Assembly (NCBI GenBank): GCA_002316345.1
Contig: DCDI01000198.1
Location: 33,440-60,496, forward strand
From: Phyllobacteriaceae bacterium UBA1059
GTDB lineage: Bacteria > Pseudomonadota > Alphaproteobacteria > Rhizobiales > Rhizobiaceae
Direction: 5' to 3'
DNA: 27,057 nt
A program made the translations under genes and the position numbers. Below the pieces are notes generated by a model. That model worked only from the letters and a program-made list of their open reading frames with translations, was not told where the DNA came from and did no database searches. Shown piece after piece: positions 1 through 7,635 of the stretch; positions within the stretch are counted from its first letter, which is position 1, and every line of letters starts with the position of its first letter.

Positions 1-1
1 G

Positions 2-817
2 CAACTCGTTCACTCACTGGAAAGCAAGCAAATACCTGGCCTGTTCCTGGCAGGACAAATCAATGGAACGACCGGCTATGAGGAAGCAGCCGCGCAGGGG
101 TTGCTGGCCGGACTAAACGCCGCTCGGTTGGCTGCTGGTAGCAACTGTGTTCGGATGAGCCGGACAGAGAGCTATCTAGGCGTCATGGTGGACGATCTTG
201 TCACGCGCGGTGTGAGCGAGCCCTATCGCATGTTTACATCGCGCGCGGAGTTTCGACTGTCGCTTCGCCCTGATAATGCTGACGAACGCCTTACGCCCAA
301 GGCAATCGAATTCGGTCTCTCGTCCGCGAAGCGGACAAAGGCATTCCACGCGTACCAAGAAGAGATCGGGCTTGGTTTGGGCATGCTTTCCTCTCTAAAA
401 GCTTCCCCCAACCAGCTTCGATCGTTCGGCTTGTCCGTCAATTTGGACGGGCGCGTGAGAACAGCGTTCGACGTTCTTGCCAGCAGCGACACAAGCTTGG
501 ACGACATTGTTCGAATTTGGCCGGAGGTCGACAGCCTGAGCGCCAGAGCGAAGGAAGCGTTGGAAATCAAGGCTAAGTACTCGGTCTATCTTGATCGCCA
601 AGAGGCCGACGCCGCGATGCTACGGAAGGAAGAAGCCAGGTTGCTTCCGGTGGATTTGAACTATGCCGGGATCTCTGGTCTGTCGAATGAGCTGAAGGCG
701 AAACTGGCTGCCGCCCAACCCTTATCATTGGCTGACGCTCAGAAGATCGAAGGCATTACGCCGTCCGCCCTTGCTCTCGTTCTAGCGCACGCTCATCGAG
801 CACAAGTTGCTGCATGA
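2..817 (+). CDS. mnmG: MnmG (GidA), tRNA U34 carboxymethylaminomethyl modification protein, C-terminal part
   Basis: The reading frame is already open at the left edge, so the gene is 5'-truncated; about 271 C-terminal residues of a normally ~620-residue protein are present. The first residues read through [20 protein letters not shown], the conserved end of the FAD-binding region, followed by the family signature around [20 protein letters not shown] and the helical C-terminal domain with [14 protein letters not shown]. With MnmE, this FAD protein installs the cmnm5 group on U34 of certain tRNAs. Its stop overlaps the rsmG start (ATGA). Base composition is visibly less GC-rich than further right (31 of 60 bases G or C at 541-600). 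Identification is essentially certain. Confidence 0.97.
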   Translation, partial: QLVHSLESKQIPGLFLAGQINGTTGYEEAAAQGLLAGLNAARLAAGSNCVRMSRTESYLGVMVDDLVTRGVSEPYRMFTSRAEFRLSLRPDNADERLTPKAIEFGLSSAKRTKAFHAYQEEIGLGLGMLSSLKASPNQLRSFGLSVNLDGRVRTAFDVLASSDTSLDDIVRIWPEVDSLSARAKEALEIKAKYSVYLDRQEADAAMLRKEEARLLPVDLNYAGISGLSNELKAKLAAAQPLSLADAQKIEGITPSALALVLAHAHRAQVAA

Positions 818-1452
818 CGCCGTCGGAAAAGATCGAATCACTGCAAGCCGTTGCACCTGACGTTTCACGTGAAACAGCCGAAAAGATGCTTGGACTGGAG
901 AGCTTCTTTCTGAAATGGGCAAAGACCATCAATCTGGTCTCTTCCAGTACCTTGGACGAAGCTTGGAAGCGGCATTTTCTTGACAGTGCACAGCTGTGGA
1001 ATTGGCGTGGCGAGACCAAAGCGTGGCTTGATCTTGGCTCTGGCAGCGGTTTTCCAGCGCTTGTGATAGCGCTGTTAGAACGTGACAGCGGCGCCAGGGT
1101 TACGCTTGTTGAAAGCAACGTCAAAAAGTCGGCTTATCTCCGACAGGCTATCACAGCCCTTGATCTCAACGCTCATGTTCTCACCCGCAGGGTAGAAGAA
1201 CTGGAAGACGGTGTCTTCAAAGGCTCATCCACCACAATCACGGCGCGCGCCTTCGCACCTCTGGACCGTATGCTGGAGTGGACCAACGGCTTTGGCTGTG
1301 CCTCGGCGCGAGCCCTTTTGCACAAAGGTCGTGGATTTCATGCCGAGCTGGATGATGCGCGTAGGCGCTGGGCATTCGATCTGGTAGAACGCACCAGCCT
1401 GGTTGATTCCGATAGCGTGATTTTGGATATCACTGCCGTTCGAAGGCTGTAG
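814..1452 (+). CDS. rsmG: RsmG (GidB), 16S rRNA G527 N7-methyltransferase
   Basis: A 212-residue protein, the usual family length. The SAM-binding motif I is clear ([19 protein letters not shown]), preceded by the family's RHFLDSAQL segment. It methylates N7 of G527 in 16S rRNA; loss of this activity gives low-level streptomycin resistance in other bacteria. The start codon overlaps the mnmG stop as ATGA, so the two are probably translationally coupled. The N-terminal codons 16-21 (DVSRET) are spelled by a parS site, so the DNA here has a second function. The gene is followed after 25 bases by parA. Composition is comparatively low in GC (27 of 60 at 901-960). Confidence 0.96.
   Translation: MTPSEKIESLQAVAPDVSRETAEKMLGLESFFLKWAKTINLVSSSTLDEAWKRHFLDSAQLWNWRGETKAWLDLGSGSGFPALVIALLERDSGARVTLVESNVKKSAYLRQAITALDLNAHVLTRRVEELEDGVFKGSSTTITARAFAPLDRMLEWTNGFGCASARALLHKGRGFHAELDDARRRWAFDLVERTSLVDSDSVILDITAVRRL
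861..876. other. parS: parS centromere-like site inside rsmG
   Basis: The 16 bases CGTTTCACGTGAAACA match the widely conserved chromosomal parS consensus TGTTTCACGTGAAACA at 15 of 16 positions; only the first base differs. The core is a perfect palindrome, 862-875. It lies in the third base of codon 16 through codon 21 of rsmG, 0.6 kb before parA and 1.4 kb before parB. ParB binds such sites, loads CTP and spreads along DNA. Position beside parAB is typical of chromosomal partition loci. No second copy was seen in this window. Confidence 0.9.
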
Positions 1453-1477
1453 GCGCTGAACTCAATGTGGTTAGCCA

Positions 1478-2254
1478 ATGCGCATTATAACTCTGGCCAA
1501 TCAAAAAGGCGGTGTCGGTAAGACAACCACCGCTATCAACCTCGCCACTGCGCTTGCTGCGATTGGCGAGCGGGTGCTGATTGTGGATCTAGATCCGCAA
1601 GGGAATGCTAGCACAGGCCTGGGTATCGACAAGGAAGAGCGGACGCTTTCGTCCTATGACGTGCTTGCCGATAAGATTCCTCTGTCCGAAGTCGCCATCC
1701 AGACGGTTGTTCCCAATCTTTGGATTGTCCCTTCCACGATGGATCTGTTGGGCGTGGAGATGGAGATCGCCGCCCTCCCCGATCGGACCACCCGTTTGAA
1801 GTCGGCTTTGGGTGATGCTCAAGACCTCTTCTCGTATGTGCTTGTTGATTGCCCACCATCGCTGAACTTGCTGACCATCAACGCGATGGCCGCGGCTGAC
1901 TCCGTGCTGGTTCCGCTGCAATGCGAGTTCTTCGCGCTGGAAGGTCTCAGCCAGCTTCTTCGCACAGTGGAAATGGTGCGGCAGACGATCAATCCGCAGT
2001 TGATCATCCAGGGCATTGTGCTGACCATGTATGATGGTCGCAACAACCTTGCGAACCAGGTTGTCGATGATGTGCGGGCGCATATGGGGGATAAGGTCTA
2101 TGAGACCGTGATTCCGCGCAATGTGCGGATTTCGGAAGCGCCATCGCACGGAAAGCCGGCAATCCTGTATGATCTGAAATGCTCGGGAAGCCAGGCCTAT
2201 CTGCAACTGGCCACCGAAGTCATCCGGCGCGAACGGCGTTTGAAGGCAGCTTGA
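1478..2254 (+). CDS. parA: ParA (Soj-type) chromosome partitioning ATPase
   Basis: A 258-residue P-loop ATPase of the ParA/MinD family. The deviant Walker A motif KGGVGKTT occupies residues 10-17 with the signature lysine at 10; Walker B follows as VLIVDLDPQGN, and VLVDCPPSLN is the switch-like motif. There is no N-terminal DNA-binding extension, so it is the short chromosomal Soj class rather than a plasmid type Ia protein. It forms an ATP-dependent dimer on the nucleoid and moves ParB-parS complexes. It lies 25 bases after rsmG and is separated by one base from parB. The ribosome-binding site ahead of ATG 1478 is weak, but the start at MRIITLANQKGG is the conserved one. Confidence 0.96.
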   Translation: MRIITLANQKGGVGKTTTAINLATALAAIGERVLIVDLDPQGNASTGLGIDKEERTLSSYDVLADKIPLSEVAIQTVVPNLWIVPSTMDLLGVEMEIAALPDRTTRLKSALGDAQDLFSYVLVDCPPSLNLLTINAMAAADSVLVPLQCEFFALEGLSQLLRTVEMVRQTINPQLIIQGIVLTMYDGRNNLANQVVDDVRAHMGDKVYETVIPRNVRISEAPSHGKPAILYDLKCSGSQAYLQLATEVIRRERRLKAA

Positions 2255-2255
2255 T

Positions 2256-3128
2256 ATGAGTGAAGAAACGGGAAAACGCCGCCTCGGTCGCGGCCTGGCT
2301 GCATTGATCGGCGAGATCGATCGTCCTGCCGAGCAGCAAGCTCCGAAGGCGCGTGCGGATGGCGTTGTGCCGATCGAGATGGTGGTTGCCAATCCACGCA
2401 ATCCCAGGCGGACGTTCGGCGAGAACGATCTGACCGATCTCGCGCAGTCGATTCGCGAACATGGCGTCGTGCAGCCAGTGATCGTACGGCCGGGCCGTAT
2501 GGATGGAACGTATGAGATCATCGCCGGTGAGCGTCGTTGGCGGGCGGCGCAACGCGCAGGTGTCACGCAGCTTCCGGTTCTGATCCGCGAGGTCGATGAT
2601 CGTGTCGCGCTTGAGCTTGCGATCGTTGAGAACGTTCAGCGCGCCGATCTGAATCCTGTTGAAGAAGCAATGGGTTATCAGCAGCTGATCGACGAACACA
2701 GCTATACTCAGGCTGATCTAGGGCAGGTGATCGGCAAGAGCCGTAGCCATGTCGCGAACACGTTGCGCTTGCTGAAGCTGCCGACGATCATCCAGGATAT
2801 GCTGACCAGCGGAACGCTGTCGGCCGGTCATGCGCGCACCTTGGTGACGGCGGCCGATCCGTCCGGTCTCGCCAAGCGGATCGTGGAAGAGGGTCTTTCG
2901 GTGCGTCAGGCAGAGGCGCTTGCTCAGGCGCCGGAAAGCAAGACGCCGGCGCCGACCCGCGCTAACGACAATGCCAAGGATGCCGATACGCTGGCGCTGG
3001 AGAAGCTGCTATCCGATCAGACTGGTTTGCGAGTGACCATCCTGCACAAGGAAAAGGGCGGCGAGATCAAGATTGCTTACCGCTCGCTCGATCAGCTCGA
3101 TGAGCTGTGTCGCCGCCTTCAGGCTTGA
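2256..3128 (+). CDS. parB: ParB (Spo0J-type) chromosome partitioning protein, CTP switch
   Basis: A 290-residue protein with the complete ParB layout: basic N terminus (KRRLGRGLAALIGE), the CTP-binding N-terminal domain with IIAGERRWRAAQRAG and ENVQRADLNPVEEAMGY, the central helix-turn-helix (YTQADLGQVIGKSRSHVANTLRLL) that reads parS, and a C-terminal dimerisation domain ending in ...LDELCRRLQA. It binds parS, closes into a CTP-dependent sliding clamp and stimulates ParA. It starts one base after the parA stop, so they form one operon. Its cognate site is visible at 861-876. Identification is secure. Confidence 0.96.
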   Translation: MSEETGKRRLGRGLAALIGEIDRPAEQQAPKARADGVVPIEMVVANPRNPRRTFGENDLTDLAQSIREHGVVQPVIVRPGRMDGTYEIIAGERRWRAAQRAGVTQLPVLIREVDDRVALELAIVENVQRADLNPVEEAMGYQQLIDEHSYTQADLGQVIGKSRSHVANTLRLLKLPTIIQDMLTSGTLSAGHARTLVTAADPSGLAKRIVEEGLSVRQAEALAQAPESKTPAPTRANDNAKDADTLALEKLLSDQTGLRVTILHKEKGGEIKIAYRSLDQLDELCRRLQA

Positions 3129-3140
3129 TGAGCCGCGCAC

Positions 3141-4169
3141 TCAAGGACGGTGCAGGGTCAGTCCTAGCAGACAACGCTCGATGATCGCATCGCTGAGGTC
3201 GGGGTAACGCCGGCTTTCCAGTATGGCCGCCTGTACGCGCTGCAAGGCGGTCGAGGCTTGTGGCAGGGAGAAGCGGGTCAGGGCACGTTCCACTGCCGCC
3301 TTGCGATCGAAGTAGAGCGGCGGGCGTGCTGCGCCGATGACAGCGCTTGCAGGCCGGTTGGAGGTCTGCATGTCCGCGCGAAGGCTTTGCACGATCTGCA
3401 ACTGGCGAAGCGCAGACAGGAGCAGGGTCGTTCGATTGCCGCCGGCCGACTTGAACCGTAGTAGAGCCTGCTGAAAACCGGATACGTCGCCCTTGAGCGC
3501 GGCGTTCAGGGCATCGTCGGCCGAGGTCGCCGACACGTCGCCGATCAGCAAAGCGACATCGTCTTCCTCCACTTCCGATTTGCCGTGGCAATACAGCGCC
3601 AGCTTTTCGATCTCGCCACGTGACGCCAGCCGGTCGCCGCCGAGCAGGGCCTTCAAGCGGGAGCGGGCGGGCAGGCCGATGCGCAATCCATATGGCTGCA
3701 GGCCCTCATCGATCAGGGCATCGATGGCGCGCGGATCGTCGCTGTAGCAAGGCAAGGCCATGCCGCTGAACGCTGTTTCCACGACGCCACGCACGCCGGC
3801 GCCCTTCTTCAAATCGCCGCCCTCGATAAGTACCAAGGCATCGGCAGGCGGGTCTTTGGCGAGATCCTTGATGGCGTCGGCGAATGCCTTTTGCGCGCCG
3901 GCATTGCGGATCCAGATCAATCGCTGGCTGCTGAACATGGAAAAGGTCTTCACCTCGTCGAACAGGCGGCCGGGATCGGAGTCGATGTCGCCAGCGTCCA
4001 GCCGCACGACGGCAAACGGATCATCCAGCGCGATGCCAGTTGAAACGGCGAACTTGCGCGCACGCTCGGCGACAAGGCCGCGATCAGGGCCATAGACCAA
4101 GATGATGCGGGCGGTACGGTCCGGCCGGGCCAGCCAGGAGTCGACTTCGTGGTTCTTCTTCTGCGCCAT
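3141..4169 (-). CDS. holA: HolA, DNA polymerase III delta subunit
   Basis: A 342-residue protein of the delta family of clamp loaders: N-terminal Rossmann/AAA+-like domain (ARIILVYGPDRGLVAERARKF), DPFAVVRLDA, then the all-helical domains ending in YPDLSDAIIERCLLGLTLH. Delta opens the beta sliding clamp for loading. It converges on parB with 12 bases between the stops, an arrangement common in Rhizobiales. In many relatives it follows leuS and an lptE-type gene; here the upstream neighbour is instead the divergent phospholipid operon. No strong ribosome-binding site is visible before ATG 4169, but no other start fits the conserved N terminus better. Confidence 0.92.
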   Translation of the reverse strand: MAQKKNHEVDSWLARPDRTARIILVYGPDRGLVAERARKFAVSTGIALDDPFAVVRLDAGDIDSDPGRLFDEVKTFSMFSSQRLIWIRNAGAQKAFADAIKDLAKDPPADALVLIEGGDLKKGAGVRGVVETAFSGMALPCYSDDPRAIDALIDEGLQPYGLRIGLPARSRLKALLGGDRLASRGEIEKLALYCHGKSEVEEDDVALLIGDVSATSADDALNAALKGDVSGFQQALLRFKSAGGNRTTLLLSALRQLQIVQSLRADMQTSNRPASAVIGAARPPLYFDRKAAVERALTRFSLPQASTALQRVQAAILESRRYPDLSDAIIERCLLGLTLHRP

Positions 4170-4331
4170 AGGAACAATCAGTATCTCGTTCCCGGCAGGT
4201 GGTAACCGAACAACCCCAGGCCTGTCACGCGGCCAGACGCGACACGTTCCGATTGCCGCAGGGGCAGCGACTCTGGTTTTACGGATCGAACCCGGCTATC
4301 GGGTGAGTCGGGGTTCTATGTGGGGGATTGT

Positions 4332-4979
4332 ATGGCGGAACAGGTGAACGAGCAGGCGACTGCGGATCGCCGGCCTTTGGCGTCGCGCAGCACCAGCTGG
4401 GCACAAGGGCTGGCCAAGCTGCTTCTCAAGACGTCGGCCACCCCGAATGCCGTATCGGCCACGGGGATAGGTTTTGCGGCACTGGGCGGCGTGGCCTTCG
4501 GCTACGGTCCTCAGCATCCCTGGTTGTTTCTCGTGGGTGCGCTAATGGTGCAGCTGCGCTTGTTGTGCAATCTTCTGGACGGCATGGTTGCGGTGGAAGG
4601 TGGCCGTGGGTCGCCCACCGGCGCCTTGTTCAACGAAATCCCCGACCGCTTCGAAGACAGTTTTTTGCTGATCGGCTTCGGCTATGGTTGTGGACATCCT
4701 GAGCTGGGATATGTCGCTGCGATCCTGGCGGTGATGACCGCCTATCTTCGCGCCTTCGGCGCATCGCTCAGTTTCGGACAGGATTTCCGCGGACCGATGG
4801 CCAAGCCGCAGCGTATGGCGGCGTTGACGATCGGTGGCGTGCTCGCCTTCTTTGAAGCCGTGTTGTTCGGCTCTTTGTACAGCCCGATCATCATTCTGGC
4901 CGTGGTTATCGCAGGCACCGCATGGACCTGTTCGCGTCGCATCGGCGCGATGAGCGCGCGTTTGAAGGACCGGGCATGA
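4332..4979 (+). CDS. CDP-alcohol phosphatidyltransferase, YnbA-like, variant motif
   Basis: A 215-residue integral membrane protein with about six hydrophobic segments. The CDP-alcohol phosphotransferase signature is recognisable but altered: N80-x2-D83-G84-x2-A87-V88 ... G97-x3-N101-x3-D105, where the classical motif has D-x2-DG-x2-AR ... G-x3-D-x3-D. From memory, Escherichia coli YnbA has the same two asparagines, so this looks like a subfamily trait, although YnbA keeps the arginine that is valine here. The family moves a phospho-alcohol onto or from CDP-diacylglycerol; the headgroup cannot be told from sequence. I prefer ATG 4332 (preceded by GGGGGA) to the in-frame GTG 4320. The stop overlaps the next gene as ATGA. 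Confidence 0.82.
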   Translation: MAEQVNEQATADRRPLASRSTSWAQGLAKLLLKTSATPNAVSATGIGFAALGGVAFGYGPQHPWLFLVGALMVQLRLLCNLLDGMVAVEGGRGSPTGALFNEIPDRFEDSFLLIGFGYGCGHPELGYVAAILAVMTAYLRAFGASLSFGQDFRGPMAKPQRMAALTIGGVLAFFEAVLFGSLYSPIIILAVVIAGTAWTCSRRIGAMSARLKDRA

Positions 4980-5587
4980 TCGACCACATCCTGATCGGAC
5001 TGGCGCGCTTTCTTGTTGGCGGGCGGCCCGAATGGCTTGGCACGCAGCCATCGCTGCGCCAGCGGATCTACTTCGCCAATCACGGCAGCCATCTCGATAC
5101 GATCCTGCTCTGGGCCGCGATCCCAACGCGCCTGCGGCCGACCACGCATCCGGTTGCGGCGGCGGACTATTGGGGCAAGGGGCGTCTGCGCCGCTCCGTT
5201 GCGCTTGATCTTCTGAATGCGGTTCTGGTTGATCGCAGCGGAGGAGGCGCAGCGTCCGGCCAGGATCCGCTCGCGCCCTTGGAAGAAACGCTGGAGCGGG
5301 GCCATTCCCTGATCATCTTTCCGGAAGGAACGCGCGGCGGTGAAAAACTGCCGGCCGCGTTCAAGTCGGGGCTGTTTCGATTGGCGACGCGGTTTCCGCA
5401 GGTCGAACTCGTTCCTGTTTACCTCGAGAACATGTCGCGGGCTTTTCCGCGTGGCGCCTTTTTGCCTGTTCCGATCTCCTGCCATGTCCGCTTCGGCGCG
5501 CCTTTGTACATCGAAGGCGGCGAGACCAAGGAAGCATTCCTGGAGCGGGCGCGTGAGGCGATCGTGGCCCTGGCGGAGGTGAACTGA
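4976..5587 (+). CDS. PlsC-like 1-acylglycerol-3-phosphate acyltransferase
   Basis: A 203-residue acyltransferase of the PlsC/LPLAT superfamily. Block I is N35-H36-x4-D41 (FANHGSHLDT), with the catalytic His and Asp; block III is FPEGTRGG (EGTR 117-120), which binds the glycerol phosphate. A basic, hydrophobic region and the VPVYLENMSRAFP segment follow. The enzyme would transfer an acyl group to a lysophospholipid, most simply lysophosphatidate giving phosphatidate. Start 4976 is chosen because it overlaps the upstream stop (ATGA); a longer in-frame ORF from 4922 would run into the preceding gene. The next gene overlaps by one base. Substrate is inferred from context. Confidence 0.85.
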   Translation: MIDHILIGLARFLVGGRPEWLGTQPSLRQRIYFANHGSHLDTILLWAAIPTRLRPTTHPVAAADYWGKGRLRRSVALDLLNAVLVDRSGGGAASGQDPLAPLEETLERGHSLIIFPEGTRGGEKLPAAFKSGLFRLATRFPQVELVPVYLENMSRAFPRGAFLPVPISCHVRFGAPLYIEGGETKEAFLERAREAIVALAEVN

Positions 5588-6525
5588 TGGACCCGACGCT
5601 TGTCACGCTCTTCATCGGGCTGATCACCGTTCTTGCCACCGCCACCCTGATCGGCCAGATCCTGGGACGTCGTGCCGAAAGCACGGAAGCCCGTGCAACG
5701 GTCGACAACCTCAATGCGCGTATCCGGGCCTGGTGGCTGATGGTCGCGATCTTTGCCGTGGCCTTCGTATTTGGCAGGATCGTTACGCTCGTGCTGTTTG
5801 CGCTGACCTCGTTTTACTGTTTGCGCGAGTTCATCTCGCTCACACCAACAAAACCTGGCGATCATACCGCCCTTGCCTTCGCATTTTATGTCTTCCTGCC
5901 GCTGCAGTATGTGCTGATCGGGATCGACTGGCAGTCGCTGTTTTCTATCGCCATCCCCGTTTACGCCTTTCTGCTGCTGCCGGTTCTGGCGGTGCTGCGC
6001 CATGACACCGACGACTTCCTGTCGCGCACGGCCAAGCTGCAATGGGCCCTGCTTCTGACGGTTTACTGCATCAGCCACGCGCCGGCTTTGCTGCTGCTGA
6101 AGATACCCGGCTTCGAGAACAAGGGTGTGCTGCTGTTGTTCTTCCTGGTCACCGTGGTGCAGGCGAGCGACGTGCTGCAATACATTTTCGGAAAGCTGTT
6201 CGGCCGGCACAAAATCGCGCCGGTGGTCAGCCCCAACAAGACATGGGAAGGCTTCGTCGGGGGCGGTTTGGCCGCCACGCTGCTGGGGGCGGGCTTGTTC
6301 TGGATCACGCCATTCACACCGCTGCAGGCGGCCGGCATGGCGTTGGCAATCGTGCTTGCCGGCTTCAGCGGCGGTCTGGTTCTGTCAGCCGTGAAACGCT
6401 CGATGGGCGCAAAGGACTGGGGCCGCATGATCGAAGGCCACGGCGGCGCGCTCGACCGCATGGACTCCGTGACTTACGCGGCGCCCCTGTTTTTCCACCT
6501 GGTGAATTACTTCTTCGCAGCTTGA
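5587..6525 (+). CDS. CdsA-like phosphatidate cytidylyltransferase (CDP-diglyceride synthase paralogue)
   Basis: A 312-residue protein with about eight membrane segments, longer at the N terminus than many CdsA proteins. Near the C terminus it carries the full CDS family signature: S-V-K-R-x4-K-D-W-G ... GHGG-x-LDRMDS (about residues 265-295), plus the preceding VVSPNKTWEG and GG motifs. It would make CDP-diacylglycerol from phosphatidate and CTP. The start overlaps the acyltransferase stop by one base (TGATG). The housekeeping cdsA of Rhizobiales normally sits with frr, uppS and bamA, so this is probably a second copy like E. coli YnbB. Its last 19 bases overlap the converging mgtC-like gene. 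Confidence 0.88.
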   Translation: MDPTLVTLFIGLITVLATATLIGQILGRRAESTEARATVDNLNARIRAWWLMVAIFAVAFVFGRIVTLVLFALTSFYCLREFISLTPTKPGDHTALAFAFYVFLPLQYVLIGIDWQSLFSIAIPVYAFLLLPVLAVLRHDTDDFLSRTAKLQWALLLTVYCISHAPALLLLKIPGFENKGVLLLFFLVTVVQASDVLQYIFGKLFGRHKIAPVVSPNKTWEGFVGGGLAATLLGAGLFWITPFTPLQAAGMALAIVLAGFSGGLVLSAVKRSMGAKDWGRMIEGHGGALDRMDSVTYAAPLFFHLVNYFFAA

Positions 6526-6989
6526 GCCTGTGCTTCCTTTTCTGAGTCGGGGCTGGTCTTTTCCTCACGGACAGGATCGGGGTAGCTGTCGGCGATGAAC
6601 AGGATCACGGCCGTGACGAGGCCGACGATTACGCCCAGACCCCAGAAGGACGTACCGATCGCCAAGCCAAGCGCCCCGGTAATCCACACTGCGGCCGCGG
6701 CTTTGATGCCTTTTACGTCGAAGCCGCTCTTGAAGATCACGGCGCCGCCGAGGAAGCCGATGCCCGACAGAAAGCCTTGCAGAGTACGTGACAGGGAACT
6801 CGGATCGAGTTGCGCGAGGTGGACGCCAAGCAGCATGTAGGTGGTGGAACCGACAGCGATCAGGATCATGCCAGCTATGCCGATTGCCTTGTGGTGGACG
6901 CGCCGCTCGAAGCCGATAGCTGCGCCCAGGATCGCCGCTGCGCCAAGCCGCATCAGGATATCCAGCCCGTCCGACCACATCGATATCAT
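6507..6989 (-). CDS. MgtC/SapB family membrane protein
   Basis: A 160-residue protein with four or five hydrophobic segments and the MgtC hallmark region GIGFLGGAVIFKSGFDVKGIKAAAAVWITGALGLAIG (quoted here as two pieces: GIGFLGGAVIF, then VKGIKAAAAVWITGALGLA) preceded by AAIGFERR. The short cytoplasmic tail is acidic and Lys/Ala-rich; there is no C-terminal ACT-like domain as in Salmonella MgtC, so this is the short SapB-type form. MgtC itself inhibits F-type ATP synthase and aids growth at low Mg2+; whether this short form does so is unknown. ATG 6989 is chosen because it overlaps the DUF1622 stop (ATGA); an in-frame start at 7034 would lie inside that gene. Confidence 0.85.
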   Translation of the reverse strand: MISMWSDGLDILMRLGAAAILGAAIGFERRVHHKAIGIAGMILIAVGSTTYMLLGVHLAQLDPSSLSRTLQGFLSGIGFLGGAVIFKSGFDVKGIKAAAAVWITGALGLAIGTSFWGLGVIVGLVTAVILFIADSYPDPVREEKTSPDSEKEAQAQAAKK

Positions 6990-7372
6990 CGTGGCTGCCT
7001 TTCCGTGTTTTCGCCTGCCTTTTGCCAAGGCCATCGATTCTCGATTTCTACGGTGAGCGAGATCGAGAGGAACGTTCTGATCAGCACGATCAAAGCCAGG
7101 ATCAGGACGTTTTGCAATGTCGGTCGAATGGCGACCGTACCGATGATGTCGGCAGCCACAAGCAGTTCCAAGCCAAGCAGAATGGCACGGCCAAGCGTTT
7201 GGCGGAACTGGTGGTAAGGACTACTCGGCGCAGTGCTGCTGCGCGCCGCTGTGAAGGATCGAAAGAGCGCGTAAGCGGCCCCCAAAACAATAACGGCCAC
7301 GCCAGTCCCTTCCAGGCCACGCGTTATGGCATGGAGCAGAAAGTCGAACCAGGATGTGGATGCTTCCGTCAT
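6986..7372 (-). CDS. DUF1622 family membrane protein
   Basis: A 128-residue protein with three hydrophobic segments: roughly LEGTGVAVIVLGAAYALF, LGRAILLGLELLVAADIIGTVA, and the segment after TLQNVLILALIVLIRTFLS, ending in EIENRWPW. This pattern (LGLELLVAADI and RTFLS.SL..E.E) is that of DUF1622, which has no established function. ATG 7372 is preferred because AGAGGA lies seven bases upstream; an in-frame GTG at 7396 is possible. It is translationally coupled (ATGA) to the MgtC/SapB gene, so the two form an operon reading away from tRNA-Gly. Confidence 0.8.
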   Translation of the reverse strand: MTEASTSWFDFLLHAITRGLEGTGVAVIVLGAAYALFRSFTAARSSTAPSSPYHQFRQTLGRAILLGLELLVAADIIGTVAIRPTLQNVLILALIVLIRTFLSISLTVEIENRWPWQKAGENTERQPR

Positions 7373-7479
7373 CCGAAATCCTCTCGGCAGCGTCACTGAT
7401 CGAACGCGGAAGCATCAAGATTGTTGCCGTTCAGTCGTCAGTCAGGAGTGGTGGTGCTGGAGACAAAGAGCCGGAAAAC

Positions 7480-7506
7480 AAAAAAGCCGCCCGAAGGCGG
7501 CTTTTT
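7480..7506 (-). terminator. Intrinsic terminator downstream of tRNA-Gly
   Basis: Stem GCCGCC (7486-7491), tetraloop CGAA, stem GGCGGC (7496-7501), flanked by an A-run on the left and a T-run on the right, so it can act in both directions. On the minus strand it lies 28 bases past the tRNA 3' end and separates it from the DUF1622 gene. Confidence 0.85.
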
Positions 7507-7533
7507 GATCGCTTGAACTTCCCGAAGGAAGAT

Positions 7534-7608
7534 TGGAGCGGGTGAGGCGATTCGAACGCCCGACCCCAACCTTGGCAAGGTTGTGCTCTACCCCTGAGCT
7601 ACACCCGC
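7534..7608 (-). tRNA. tRNA-Gly (anticodon GCC)
   Basis: The minus strand folds as a full cloverleaf: acceptor GCGGGTG (7608-7602) pairs with CACCCGC (7544-7538); the D arm reads GCTCAGGGGTAGAGC; the anticodon stem CAACC/GGTTG encloses TTGCCAA with anticodon GCC at 7576-7574; the T arm is GGGCG-TTCGAAT-CGCCT. Discriminator U and an encoded CCA (7536-7534) follow, which I include. It decodes GGC and GGU. A terminator follows and a promoter-like sequence precedes it. Confidence 0.97.
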
Positions 7609-7635
7609 TCACACGGCAACGCCGCAAGCCGCGCC

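Noticed and set aside
6382..6397. A second parS-like half site (CGTGAAAC) in the cdsA-like gene
   Set aside because: Only one arm fits; about five of 16 bases differ from the consensus, so ParB binding is unlikely.
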